Assembly (NCBI GenBank): GCA_902785755.1
Contig: CACZZO010000004.1
Span: 154,718 to 218,717 of the forward strand
Length of the DNA: 64,000 bases
Source of the DNA: an uncultured Bacteroidia bacterium
GTDB lineage: Bacteria; Bacteroidota; Bacteroidia; Bacteroidales; F082
Direction of reading: 5' to 3'
Below, piece by piece: positions 38,349 to 47,552 of the stretch (position 1 is the stretch's first letter; every line of letters starts with the position of its first letter). Below the pieces are notes generated by a model. The model made no database searches. It was not told the DNA's origin and saw only the letters and a list, made by a program, of their open reading frames with translations. Position numbers and translations under genes: made by a program.

Positions 38349-39269
38349 TTATCTCAAGTCGATGGCAGTTTGTCCGATGAGTTTGCCGCCCTCTTCATAA
38401 ACATCGATGAAATAAGTGCCCGGGCGCATTTCCACATTCTCAGGTTTCACGTAATAGGCTCTCACATCGGTTTCCTTGCCTTCGTAATTGACCCTCACTT
38501 TCTCGGTGAATTGCAAGGTTTCGCCATTCGATTGGAAAGCATATTCGTCGCCCGTGCCCTTGCTGATGATGGCCTTGGTGGGGTCGGCGATGCGGATATA
38601 GAACAGCTTTGTGCCCGGATTGACCAAGTCGTTGGCCGCCAAGGTGAAGTCGATTCTGATGCGTTCGGCGCGATTGGCCCTGTCAGTGGTGGCTTCCTTG
38701 TCGCCTGCCCTGAAACGCACAGCCTTAGCGGTGTAGTTGTAGAGTTTCATGGTCGCGGCTTGATTCACCTTATTGGTCAGTTCTTCCTTTTGGCGTGTCA
38801 AGTTGGTGTTTTGGCGGCGTTCAGCTTGGTATTCCTCGCGGATACGCTCGTTTTCGGCCACCAATTCGCGGTTGACGGTATAAAGCGAGTCCATTTGGCG
38901 TACATAATGTTGTGAAATCTCCTGCAATTGGCTCAATTTCTTCTTAATGCGATAGTAATCCCATTGAGAATCAAGGAGTTTTTTGATTTCGACGGCATCG
39001 GCTTGGATGATGCTGTCTTTTTCGGCCAATTCAAGGCTCAGCTCTCCGTAACTTTCCTTCAGCTCGTTGTGGACCTTCATCAAGCTATCGACTTCATATT
39101 GGAAATCCCTGCGTTGCATTTCCTTTTCGGCTTCCAATTCTTTCAGGTCGCTTTTGATGGAAGCGTTCTTGCTCGCCAAAATGACGACGAAAACCAAGGC
39201 TGCAACCAAAGCCGCGAGAAGCGCGATGGTCAAAATCCTTTTGCCGTTATTTTTTTCCTCTGAATCCAT
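38349..39269 (-). CDS. Membrane-anchored coiled-coil protein of unknown function
   Basis: I do not recognise a named family. The 306-residue product has a short cytoplasmic start, one TM helix (about 12-32), a long coiled coil (about 36-170, for example KELEAEKEMQRRDFQYEVDS) and a C-terminal beta-rich domain (about 180-306) that looks extracytoplasmic. It is the last gene of the minus-strand run gldH-wza-wzz-upxY, 23 nt after upxY. A scaffold role in the envelope is suggested by architecture only. Confidence 0.65.
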   Translation of the reverse strand: MDSEEKNNGKRILTIALLAALVAALVFVVILASKNASIKSDLKELEAEKEMQRRDFQYEVDSLMKVHNELKESYGELSLELAEKDSIIQADAVEIKKLLDSQWDYYRIKKKLSQLQEISQHYVRQMDSLYTVNRELVAENERIREEYQAERRQNTNLTRQKEELTNKVNQAATMKLYNYTAKAVRFRAGDKEATTDRANRAERIRIDFTLAANDLVNPGTKLFYIRIADPTKAIISKGTGDEYAFQSNGETLQFTEKVRVNYEGKETDVRAYYVKPENVEMRPGTYFIDVYEEGGKLIGQTAIDLR

Positions 39270-39292
39270 GAATATTATGTTTTTAGGGTTAT

Positions 39293-39850
39293 CTATTTGG
39301 TAATTATTGTTTTGTCGTCGTCTTCATACACAGGTTCCACCTTGGCTCGCATGATGTGGACGGGAATGTATTGGCCGACCGCTTCGATGAAGACAATCAG
39401 GTGGCGCTTGTTTTCGATGGTGTCGAGCCGTCCCACAAGGCCTTTCATTGGGCCGGTGATGATGCGCACCATTTGGCCAACCTTCAGGTCTTCCTTGTTC
39501 TGCATCTTGAACTCTTCGCCGTGTTCGTAGTCTTCCACAAACCTCTTGATGGCAAGGATTTGGTTTTCGGGAACCACGACGGCTTTGTGCTCGAAAGTGA
39601 TGAATCTCACTACACCGTATACATTTAGAATCGGGATGTATTCCTTTTCGTTGGAAAAGACGAACACATACGACCTGAACAAAGGTTCTTCCACTTTCTT
39701 GCGGCGGTCGCTCCACTGCTTCACTTGCGTAATCAGAGGCAAATAAGCTGTAATGCCCGCTTTTTCAAGCTGCCAAAGCACTTTCTTCTCGGACCTCGAC
39801 TTGACATAAATGGCATGCCATTGCCTCTCGTTACGATTGTCTGTTGCCAT
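39293..39850 (-). CDS. UpxY-family NusG-like transcription antiterminator
   Basis: This 185-residue protein has an NGN domain (WHAIYVKSRSEKKVLWQLEK, TAYLPLITQVKQWSDRRKKV, EPLFRSYVFVF) and a KOW motif (LKVGQMVRIITGPMKGLVGR). In Bacteroides, UpxY proteins bind RNA polymerase and stop early termination in capsule operons. Here it lies near the end of an operon, 2 nt after a Wzz/BY-kinase gene, and not in the usual first position. It may act in trans on another glycan locus or read through its own operon. Confidence 0.9.
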   Translation of the reverse strand: MATDNRNERQWHAIYVKSRSEKKVLWQLEKAGITAYLPLITQVKQWSDRRKKVEEPLFRSYVFVFSNEKEYIPILNVYGVVRFITFEHKAVVVPENQILAIKRFVEDYEHGEEFKMQNKEDLKVGQMVRIITGPMKGLVGRLDTIENKRHLIVFIEAVGQYIPVHIMRAKVEPVYEDDDKTIITK

Positions 39851-39852
39851 GA

Positions 39853-42318
39853 TTATCGTTTTATCTTGCGGCTTATTTTTTTCTTGTCTTCGCCTTCGTC
39901 GTCATAATAGCTGGCATCATAGCCGTAGCCATAGCCGTATCCGTAGCCATAGCCATATTTCTTGCCGCCATAGCCGTAAGCCTTCTCAATTTCGAGGCCG
40001 TTGACGACGATGTAGAATTGCAAGTTGCGGTCTTCAAGGTCTTTGATGATGCTGCTGAAAGCGTTCCTGTTGGTCACGCCCTGACGGACGATGAACAAGT
40101 TGGCTTCGGAATAGCGCATGAGCAGCAGGGCATCGGTGACCATGGCGACAGGCGGAGTGTCGATGATGATATAATCATAGCGTTTTTTCAGTTCGGCGAA
40201 CAATTCATCGCATTTCTTCGAGGCAATCAGCTCTGCTGGGTTGGGTGGGATGGGGCCGCTTGTGATGATGTCGAGGGTTGGTATCTTGCTAGAAGGCTGG
40301 ATGATGTTGTCGATATTATCCTCCTGATTGCTCAAGAAGTTGCTCAATCCGATTTTGTTGTTGAGGCCAAACTCTTGGAACAATCTCGGTTTGCGCAAGT
40401 CGAAGCCCAGCAGGATTGTTTTCTTGCCGTATAGGGCATAAATGGAGGCGATGTTGATGCTGTTGAAAGTCTTGCCAATGCTTTGTGTGTCACCCGTAAC
40501 AAGCACGGTGCAAGGCAATTTGCTTTGCGTGATGAACTCGATGTTGGTTCGGATAGAGCGGAACGATTCCGCCACAGGCGACTTGGGATTGTTGATGACC
40601 AAGAGAGGATCCTTGTTGGTGGACTGCGCCACTTGGCCGATGATGGGGAAGCGTGTCAGTTTTTCCACATCCTTGCGGTCGGTGATGGTCACATTGAAAA
40701 ATTCTTTCAGGAAAAGGAATAGTGCAGGAATCAACAACCCAAGGAACAGTGCGATGAGATAGTTCATCTTGGTTCGGGGCGAAATCCATTTTGTCGTCTC
40801 CAAGCGTGCTTCGTCGAGAATCTCGTTGTCGGGAGTATTGGAGGCTTTCAGGATTTGGGCTTCGGCGCGGCGGCGCATCAGGTACTTGTAGGTTTCGTTG
40901 GTGAAGTCGAAGTTTCGTTGGTAGTTGATAAGTTGCTGCTGTTTGCCTGGCAATTGGCGCGATCTTGTCATCAATGTGCCGATGCGGCGCTCTATTTCGT
41001 TGAGGCTCATCTGGGCATTGTTCACAAGGTTGTTGACGTTCTCGAGCAAGGCCTTCTTTGTGGTGACAATCTGCTCGTTGAGTTTTACGATTTGGGGGTG
41101 TTGTTCCGTCAGGGTGAGCATTTGTGTAGCCTTGGCTTGCGACAAGTTGACGAGGTCGCGGGTGAGTTGGTTCAGTAGCGGGTCGTTGATGCCCATCGTA
41201 CTCGGTGCGGCAAGGTTTTCCGGGTCGTTGATTTGAACCTTGATATAGTCTTGCAATTGCTTGTAAATCTTTACATTGACAGCCATTTCAGCCCTTTCTT
41301 TCTCCAAAGCTTGGATGTTGGTGTAAACCTGATTGGCTTGAAGGTCGAGGTTCATAAGGTCGTTCTCTTGGCGGAAGTCCTTCAAGTCAGTTTCAGCTTG
41401 GCCTAACGATTCTTGGATGTCGTTTAATTCGTTGTTGATGAACTTGATGGTGTTTTCCGAAACGAGGTTTTTCTTCTCCAAACCACGAGAAACATATTCA
41501 TTCATCAGTAAATTCACAAATTCCACAATCTTCAGCTTGTTGGTGCCTTTCATGCTCACTGCGGCCACCGAAGCTTGTTTGGTTATGGGGGTTACAGTAA
41601 AGGTGCTCAATTGTGACACAAGGGAAGAATAGCTGTTGAGCCAGAAGAATAGTTTGCGTGAATGTGCGGTTTCGGGATCGAATAGTTCGGTTTTGGTGAT
41701 GCGTATGCGGTTGTAGCCATTGTCGATCCATTCGCCTTCCTTGTAAAATCCAATGGTGTCAACTGTGGCGAAAGGGTCATATTCGGTTTGTTGGCGAAGG
41801 ATGAAATCATACTTGGTGAGGCCTTCGCCAAAAGTATGGAGCTTGATGTCACCGTCGTCGAGGAAAGTGATTTCGTAAGTTAATCCCACGGCTTGAGGTA
41901 TACTATGCTCAAATTCGACCATAAATGGTGAGTTTTTGTACAATTCGCTGGTCGTGATGCGACCTTTTTCCAAGTAAGTTACTTCGATACCCATTTTTCT
42001 AATCACACGCTCGGATAAGGTGTATGAAGTCAAGATGGCAATTTCATTGTCAATATTCTGAATACCGCCAAAAGTCATTTTAGTCATAATGGATGTCGGG
42101 TCGTAGTCGTCTTTTCCCTCCTTGATGAGTACAGTGCCCGTAGTCTGGTACACCTTGGTCGAATAGCGGTTGACGACGAAGCCGATGGCCAATGCCGCAA
42201 CAGCAAAAATGACGAACAGATACCAATGACGCATGCAGATGAAAATTATCTGCTTGATATCGATAGTTTGTTCTTCGGTGGTTTCTTTGGGTTTGTATGA
42301 TAGATTTTCGTTTTGCAT
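39853..42318 (-). CDS. Wzz chain-length regulator fused to BY-type tyrosine kinase (second copy)
   Basis: This 821-residue protein has the same layout as the one at 8681: TM1 (about 32-50), Wzz domain, coiled coils, TM2 (about 520-540) and a cytoplasmic BY-kinase with Walker A GDTQSIGKTF (about 608-617), A' ILLGFDLRKPR and B IIIDTPPVAM. The Tyr tail is shorter (about 780-805, alternating Gly-Tyr) and ends in a basic KKKISRKIKR. It forms an export pair with the Wza-like gene upstream (20 nt). No phosphatase lies next to it. Confidence 0.92.
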   Translation of the reverse strand: MQNENLSYKPKETTEEQTIDIKQIIFICMRHWYLFVIFAVAALAIGFVVNRYSTKVYQTTGTVLIKEGKDDYDPTSIMTKMTFGGIQNIDNEIAILTSYTLSERVIRKMGIEVTYLEKGRITTSELYKNSPFMVEFEHSIPQAVGLTYEITFLDDGDIKLHTFGEGLTKYDFILRQQTEYDPFATVDTIGFYKEGEWIDNGYNRIRITKTELFDPETAHSRKLFFWLNSYSSLVSQLSTFTVTPITKQASVAAVSMKGTNKLKIVEFVNLLMNEYVSRGLEKKNLVSENTIKFINNELNDIQESLGQAETDLKDFRQENDLMNLDLQANQVYTNIQALEKERAEMAVNVKIYKQLQDYIKVQINDPENLAAPSTMGINDPLLNQLTRDLVNLSQAKATQMLTLTEQHPQIVKLNEQIVTTKKALLENVNNLVNNAQMSLNEIERRIGTLMTRSRQLPGKQQQLINYQRNFDFTNETYKYLMRRRAEAQILKASNTPDNEILDEARLETTKWISPRTKMNYLIALFLGLLIPALFLFLKEFFNVTITDRKDVEKLTRFPIIGQVAQSTNKDPLLVINNPKSPVAESFRSIRTNIEFITQSKLPCTVLVTGDTQSIGKTFNSINIASIYALYGKKTILLGFDLRKPRLFQEFGLNNKIGLSNFLSNQEDNIDNIIQPSSKIPTLDIITSGPIPPNPAELIASKKCDELFAELKKRYDYIIIDTPPVAMVTDALLLMRYSEANLFIVRQGVTNRNAFSSIIKDLEDRNLQFYIVVNGLEIEKAYGYGGKKYGYGYGYGYGYGYDASYYDDEGEDKKKISRKIKR

Positions 42319-42338
42319 GGCTGAATTAGATTAGTGGA

Positions 42339-43133
42339 TTATTCTTTTTTAAGAAGATTAAACAAGGTTATAGCCAAAGTGACGATGGAGAGTACGGTGG
42401 AGTAGGGGAAGGTGGTGAAGCCCCATTGCTTGATTTTAAGCGGTTCCACATAAACGATGTCATTGGGTTTCAGATAGAAATAAGGTGAGGAAAGAATGTC
42501 AGCTTGCCCCATGTCAACAATGTGGATTTCGGAACCAGTGTCGGTTTGGCGGATGATTTTCACTTCGTTTTTCTTGGCGAAATTAGTCATGTTGCCTGCC
42601 ATTGAAACGGCTTCAAACAAGTTGATTTGCGACTGGTAGACTTTGTACATACCAGGTCTGGCTACTTCGCCCAACACCGTCAAGTTGAAGTTGGACAACT
42701 TCACGATAATCGTGGTTTGGTTGACAAACTTGTTGATTTCCGTTTGCATTTTTTCCTTGGCACCATCTACGGTCAGGTTCTTGAGTTCAATTTTACCTGT
42801 CAGAGGTAGCTCGATGCAGCCGTCTTCGTCCAAAGTATAGGATTGGAGATAGATGGCAGCATCAGTGCTGGTATATGTTCTGCCTATATCGCCTGCCAAG
42901 GCAGCGGCACTCCGCTCGTCGATGGTGTTGATGAAGCGGATATAAAGATTGTCGCCGGGCTGCAACTTGTAATCCACGTTGCGTTCGTTGACGTAATTGG
43001 CGGATTGGTTTTCTGCCACCATCTGGGCGTCTTTCAGATAAAGCATTTTCTTGTACGGAACACAGGAAGCGAAAAACATGGCCAACAACAAGGCGACCAT
43101 CCCCAGTTTCAATGAATTTTTCAAGTATTTCAT
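42339..43133 (-). CDS. Polysaccharide export lipoprotein (Wza/BexD family, second copy)
   Basis: This 264-residue protein has a signal with lipobox FASC, a PES domain (YKLQPGDNLYIRFINTID) and a SLBB-like part (NFNLTVLGEVARPGMYKVYQ), with a C-terminal hydrophobic helix (about 241-260). It likely forms the outer-membrane export channel for a second EPS. It starts 2 nt after the gldH stop, so export genes ride on the gldH promoter. Confidence 0.92.
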   Translation of the reverse strand: MKYLKNSLKLGMVALLLAMFFASCVPYKKMLYLKDAQMVAENQSANYVNERNVDYKLQPGDNLYIRFINTIDERSAAALAGDIGRTYTSTDAAIYLQSYTLDEDGCIELPLTGKIELKNLTVDGAKEKMQTEINKFVNQTTIIVKLSNFNLTVLGEVARPGMYKVYQSQINLFEAVSMAGNMTNFAKKNEVKIIRQTDTGSEIHIVDMGQADILSSPYFYLKPNDIVYVEPLKIKQWGFTTFPYSTVLSIVTLAITLFNLLKKE

Positions 43134-43135
43134 GG

Positions 43136-43606
43136 CTATTGTAAGTTATTGTTTATCAATGTGATTTTCTTTACTCCGACAAGCGGCGTTTTGGGCATTT
43201 TCTGTTCAATCTTGAATTGGTATTTGCCCGTATCGGTGAATTGCAGTTGCTTGTTGATGGGCAAGTCGAAAGTGTAGCAATCATCCTTCTTTTCCGAGTT
43301 CCAGTGGCCTTCGTTGTCCTTCAGGTTGAACTTGTATCCTTTGGCGCGATAAGGGCTTCCATCCTCGTCGAGAACGGCAAATACCATTGAGAAGTAGTCG
43401 TAAGGATAATCATCGGTGAAACTGATGCGCAAACTCAAATCGTAGGTCGTGGCCTCTTTAATTTCGATAGTATCACGCACATAATCAAAGCGTTCCCACA
43501 CAGTATTGTAGAAACTCCTTTGCAGCAATTCTGCATTTTCACCTTGTTGCTTGCATCCAAAAAGGCAGAAAAGACAAGCCAAGGACAACAAGACAGATTT
43601 CTTCAT
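43136..43606 (-). CDS. gldH: Gliding motility lipoprotein GldH
   Basis: This 156-residue lipoprotein (lipobox LFGC) matches GldH: SFYNTVWERFDYVRDTIEIK, DLSLRISFTDDYPYDYFSMVF and the ending KTPLVGVKKITL. GldH is needed for gliding in flavobacteria and is kept in many non-gliding Bacteroidetes together with type IX secretion parts, in line with porZ here. It is the first gene of an operon that continues into EPS export, with a TAnnTTTG box 23 nt upstream. Confidence 0.88.
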   Translation of the reverse strand: MKKSVLLSLACLFCLFGCKQQGENAELLQRSFYNTVWERFDYVRDTIEIKEATTYDLSLRISFTDDYPYDYFSMVFAVLDEDGSPYRAKGYKFNLKDNEGHWNSEKKDDCYTFDLPINKQLQFTDTGKYQFKIEQKMPKTPLVGVKKITLINNNLQ

Positions 43607-43628
43607 TTTAATAGTTTGAAAAATCGTG

Positions 43629-43636
43629 CAAATATA
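43629..43636 (-). promoter_or_regulatory. -7 box of the gldH-EPS export operon
   Basis: The minus strand reads TATATTTG, 22 nt before the gldH ATG. It would drive gldH, wza, wzz/BYK, upxY and the coiled-coil gene. Confidence 0.6.
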
Positions 43637-43739
43637 CGAAAAAACGGATTATTGGCGCATTATTCTTCGGATTTTCATGGAAAAGGGAATTTTATCAAAA
43701 AAAACTTGCCAAAATGTCTGCAAAACCAAGAAAAACTTA

Positions 43740-43747
43740 TACTTTTG
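43740..43747 (+). promoter_or_regulatory. -7 box of mrdA-rodA
   Basis: TACTTTTG, an exact TAnnTTTG, 17 nt before the ATG at 43765. It rules out the longer in-frame start at 43714, which would lie upstream of the transcription start. Confidence 0.65.
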
Positions 43748-43764
43748 TCAACCGCGAAATCATC

Positions 43765-45627
43765 ATGAGAAAGAAAAACAACATTCTGTCTGACAGGAAA
43801 TTACTGATAATGGCCATCTTCATTGCCGTGGGGATTGTCTTTATCGTCAAGTTGTTTTCGCTCCAAGTCCTCGACAAGCACTACAAGCAATTGGCCGACA
43901 ACAACGCCTTGCGATTCATCACCCAATATCCCGCCCGAGGCAAGGTCTTCGACCGCAACGGCCAACTTTTGGTGTTCAACGAGGCGGTCTACGACCTCAT
44001 GGTGATTCCCAGGCAAACCATCATCAAGGACACGCTCGACCCCTATTATCCCTTCGACACGATAGGTTTCTGCCTTCTGCTCGACATCGACAAGAATTCG
44101 TTCATCGAGCGGATGAACAAGGCGAAAAACATATCCTACCTGAAGCCCTCGCCTTTCATGACCCAAATCTCGAAGGAAAACTACACCCACATTGCCGAGG
44201 TGCTTTACCGCTATCCGGGCTTCTATTTCCAGACCCGCACGGTGCGCCATTATCCGCAAGCCATTGCCGCACACACCTTGGGCGACATCGGCGAAATCAG
44301 CCAAGCCGAGTTGGAAAAAGACCAAGAGAACTACTACCGTCAGGGCGACTATATCGGGAAGTCGGGTATCGAGAAGTTCTATGAGAAGGAACTTCGCGGC
44401 GTAAAAGGCCTGAAAGTGATGATGGTGGACGTACACAATCGTGAAATGGGCAGCTACAACGATGGCGAATTGGACAAAGAACCCATTGCCGGAAAGGACA
44501 TCTACTTAGGCATGGACGCCGAATTGCAGGCCTATGGCGAGCAGTTGATGGTGGGCAAAATCGGCTCCATTGTGGCTGTAGAACCTTCAACGGGACAAAT
44601 CTTGGCTTTCGTCACCAGCCCCACCTACGACCCCAATCTCCTCGTAGGTCGCGAGCGCGGTAAGAACTACAAGGAATTACAAAACGACCCGATGAAGCCC
44701 TTGATTAACAGAGCCATCAGCGGCACATATCCGCCCGGTTCAACCTTCAAGACTGTGGTTGGACTTATCGCCATGCAAAGCGGCACTATTACGCCTCACA
44801 CCGTGTTCCATTGCAGCGGAACGGCTTCGCTTCCCATCAAATGCACTCACTCTCACGGCCCCAGCCCCGACTTCGCCAACGCCATCATGAATTCGTGCAA
44901 TCCTTATTTCTACGAAGCTTTCAAAGCCACCATCAATAATTCGAAATTCGGCAACATCAAGAAAGGTTACGAGTATTGGAAAGACATGACCTACAAGATG
45001 GGGCTTGGACACAAGTTCAACACCGACATTCCCTACGAGCGCTCGGGCAACATTCCTTCGCGGGAGTATTATGACAAAATGTACAAAGACCAATGGAACT
45101 CTGTGACAATCCGCTCGTTAGGTATTGGTCAAGGCGAAGTGTTGGTCACGCCGTTGCAGTTGGCGAACATCGCGGCCATGATTGCCAATGAGGGCTATTA
45201 CTATCCGCCCCATCTCATCAAATGCTTTGGCGACACCACGGCTATCCCCGAAGTGATGACTACCCGCATAGAACCGGGCATTGATAGAAAATACTTTAAA
45301 GTGATGAAGGCGGGACTGCGCACGGTGTTCAGCGGACCTGCGGGTACGGCACGACGCTTTGAGTTGAGCGACATTCCGCAATGCGGCAAAACAGGAACCG
45401 CCCAAAACCCACATGGCAACTATCACTCCAATTTTATCGCCTTTGCCCCCGCCGACAACCCGAAAATCGCCCTTGCGGTCATTATTGAGAACGGTGGTTA
45501 TGGAGCCACCTGGGCCGCTCCCATCGCCAGCTTGATGATTGAGAAATATGTCCGAGGCTACACGGTGCGCGAAGAGTTGGAAAAACGCATGATGGAAGGC
45601 AGAATCTCATACAAGAACGAAAGATGA
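43765..45627 (+). CDS. mrdA: Penicillin-binding protein 2 (elongasome transpeptidase)
   Basis: This 620-residue protein has an N-terminal TM helix (about 13-33), the PBP dimerisation domain (YPARGKVFDRNGQLL) and the transpeptidase domain with active-site STFK in YPPGSTFKTVVGL, SxN as NSCNP and CGKTGTAQN. It cross-links peptidoglycan during rod elongation together with RodA. The stop overlaps the rodA start by 4 nt, giving coupled translation. Confidence 0.94.
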   Translation: MRKKNNILSDRKLLIMAIFIAVGIVFIVKLFSLQVLDKHYKQLADNNALRFITQYPARGKVFDRNGQLLVFNEAVYDLMVIPRQTIIKDTLDPYYPFDTIGFCLLLDIDKNSFIERMNKAKNISYLKPSPFMTQISKENYTHIAEVLYRYPGFYFQTRTVRHYPQAIAAHTLGDIGEISQAELEKDQENYYRQGDYIGKSGIEKFYEKELRGVKGLKVMMVDVHNREMGSYNDGELDKEPIAGKDIYLGMDAELQAYGEQLMVGKIGSIVAVEPSTGQILAFVTSPTYDPNLLVGRERGKNYKELQNDPMKPLINRAISGTYPPGSTFKTVVGLIAMQSGTITPHTVFHCSGTASLPIKCTHSHGPSPDFANAIMNSCNPYFYEAFKATINNSKFGNIKKGYEYWKDMTYKMGLGHKFNTDIPYERSGNIPSREYYDKMYKDQWNSVTIRSLGIGQGEVLVTPLQLANIAAMIANEGYYYPPHLIKCFGDTTAIPEVMTTRIEPGIDRKYFKVMKAGLRTVFSGPAGTARRFELSDIPQCGKTGTAQNPHGNYHSNFIAFAPADNPKIALAVIIENGGYGATWAAPIASLMIEKYVRGYTVREELEKRMMEGRISYKNER

Positions 45628-46895
45628 ACGAAAGAAACAGCATCATAGGAAAAATCGATTGGGTCACCGTACTGATTTATTTGGTTTTGGTGATGATAGG
45701 GTGGTTTAGCATCTTCTCGGCCCGCTACAATGAAGCCCACCCCAGCATCTTTGACATGTCGCAAGTGTATGGAAAACAGCTGATTTGGATAGGTGCAGCC
45801 TTGTTCACGGGTTTCGTCGTCCTCCTCATCGACGCGAAGTTTTTCAACGCTTTTTCGCTTTGGATATATATCGCGGTGTTGGGCTTGCTTTTCGTGGTTT
45901 TGGTCTACAGCAAGGCCACCAAGGGTGCCACTTCGTGGATTGACCTCGGCGGTGGCATCAAGATCCAACCGTCGGAATTTGCGAAAATGGCCACGGCTTT
46001 GGCGGTTGCTGGCTACCTCGACCGATTGGATGTAGACCTGCAAAAACGTAAGGATCAGATTGTTACGTTGGCATTCATCCTGATTCCTATGGCCTTGGTA
46101 CTCATGCAAAACGACACAGGTTCGGCCATCGTTTTCGTTTCTTTCATTTTTGTCCTTTACCGTGAGGGCTTCCCCGGTACGGGTTTGGCCATGACTGCGG
46201 GCGTGGTGGCCATCATCCTGTTTATTTTCACCTTGCTTTGGTCGCAAAAAGTCATGTATATCATCTTGGGCGGTTTGTTTGCCCTCACTTTGACTTTCTA
46301 CCTGATTAACAAGAAGAAAGACCTTATCACGATGATTGCGGTCTTTGCCTTTTCCTTCGCTTTCGTGTTCTCGGTCGACTTTGCCTTCAACAATGTACTT
46401 CAAACGCACCAGCGCAACCGCATTCTCGTCATGCTGGGCAAACTAAACGACACCAATGACGTGGGCTACAATGTTCACCAGTCGAAAATTGCCATCGGCT
46501 CTGGCGGCTTTGCGGGAAAGGGTTTCTTGGAAGGCACGCAAACCAAATACGACTTCGTTCCCGAACAACATACCGATTTCATTTTCTGCACGATAGGCGA
46601 AGAAGGCGGTTTCCTGGGCACCTCGGCGGTGGTGTTGCTTTATGTGGCTTTGCTGCTGCGCATCGTCATTTTGGCCGAGCGACAACGCTCCACTTTCAGC
46701 CGTGTGTATGGCTACGCGATTGCGGGCATTTTCTTCATGCATGTTGCCATCAATATCGGCATGACCATCGGCCTAATGCCCGTCATCGGGATTCCGTTGC
46801 CTTTCCTAAGTTACGGAGGATCAAGCATGTTGGCTTTCACAATGATGTTGGCTATTTTTGTGAAGCAGGATGCATATCGGTTGAATATGCTATAG
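45624..46895 (+). CDS. rodA: SEDS peptidoglycan glycosyltransferase RodA
   Basis: This 423-residue protein has about ten TM helices and SEDS motifs: GATSWIDLGGGIKIQPSEFAK, VLMQNDTGSAIV, GSGGFAGKGFLEGTQTKYDF, PEQHTDFIF and the end PVIGIPLPFLSYGGSSML. It polymerises lipid II strands with PBP2 in cell elongation. It follows mrdA with a 4-nt overlap. The gene downstream converges after 29 nt without a clear terminator hairpin. Confidence 0.94.
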   Translation: MNERNSIIGKIDWVTVLIYLVLVMIGWFSIFSARYNEAHPSIFDMSQVYGKQLIWIGAALFTGFVVLLIDAKFFNAFSLWIYIAVLGLLFVVLVYSKATKGATSWIDLGGGIKIQPSEFAKMATALAVAGYLDRLDVDLQKRKDQIVTLAFILIPMALVLMQNDTGSAIVFVSFIFVLYREGFPGTGLAMTAGVVAIILFIFTLLWSQKVMYIILGGLFALTLTFYLINKKKDLITMIAVFAFSFAFVFSVDFAFNNVLQTHQRNRILVMLGKLNDTNDVGYNVHQSKIAIGSGGFAGKGFLEGTQTKYDFVPEQHTDFIFCTIGEEGGFLGTSAVVLLYVALLLRIVILAERQRSTFSRVYGYAIAGIFFMHVAINIGMTIGLMPVIGIPLPFLSYGGSSMLAFTMMLAIFVKQDAYRLNML

Positions 46896-46924
46896 AAAAA
46901 ACAATTGCGAAAAACGGATTGACC

Positions 46925-47386
46925 TCAGATTTTCAAATCGTTAATGATGGCAGACCTCTCGTCAAGCAGGCGGTTCATGTCCTCGTCCGAAAGGTCAGGA
47001 TTGCGCAGCTGCTTGTCGATTTCGGCCAAATGGGCTTCGAGGTTCTCGGTCGTTCCGGGAATGTCGGTGAGTTGCTTTTCCTTGTTGACCGTTGGGGCTT
47101 GTGGCGCAGCGTTTTGCGCAGGCATTTCCATGCCCGGGAACATGCCGGGGAAGTTTTTCAGTTGGCCCATCACCATGCCTACCATCTGCTTCGTGAATGG
47201 GTCGAGTTTGTAAATCTCGATTTTCATGTCTTGCTTCAGGTCGTCGAAGTCTTCGAGGAACATTTTCAGTTGTTCCTTTTGCTCCTCGTTGATGCCCGGA
47301 ATGGCGTCAAGGTCTTGGTTTTCCATCATTTTCTTGAACATGTTCAAGAGGTCGTCGAGTCCGTTATTGAAATTGTTTTCGTCCAT
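46925..47386 (-). CDS. Uncharacterised acidic helical protein
   Basis: I do not recognise a family. The 153-residue product, started at MDENNFNNG (47386), is acidic and helical with a Met/Pro-rich middle (NFPGMFPGMEMPAQNAAPQA) that separates a helical N-terminal part (about 1-85) from a C-terminal coiled-coil-like helix pair (about 108-153, ENLEAHLAEIDKQLRNPDLS). An ATG at 47440 would add 18 residues. There is no signal peptide. It stands alone on the minus strand between rodA and a crotonase gene. Confidence 0.6.
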   Translation of the reverse strand: MDENNFNNGLDDLLNMFKKMMENQDLDAIPGINEEQKEQLKMFLEDFDDLKQDMKIEIYKLDPFTKQMVGMVMGQLKNFPGMFPGMEMPAQNAAPQAPTVNKEKQLTDIPGTTENLEAHLAEIDKQLRNPDLSDEDMNRLLDERSAIINDLKI

Positions 47387-47496
47387 TGTGTTCAAATTGG
47401 CTTGCAAAGAAACGAATTTTTTGCGGAATGATTGCGACAAAAGCCAAATTTTTCCGAATATTGCAAACTCAATTCTATCCTCTAATCTTACTTTTG

Positions 47497-47545
47497 ACTC
47501 TAAACCTCAAACTACTTTAAACTCTAACCCCTAAACTCTAAACTG
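47497..47545. repeat. Intergenic heptamer tract
   Basis: About seven degenerate heptamers of the type ACTCTAA/AACTCTA run up to 8 nt before the ATG at 47553. They share the consensus of the tracts in ileS and vsr (TCTMAAC) and fill most of the gap that would hold a promoter. Confidence 0.75.
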
Positions 47546-47552
47546 AAAATAA

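Noticed and set aside
43714..43764. Longer start of mrdA at 43714
   Set aside because: The TAnnTTTG box at 43740-43747 lies inside that extension, so it would not be transcribed.
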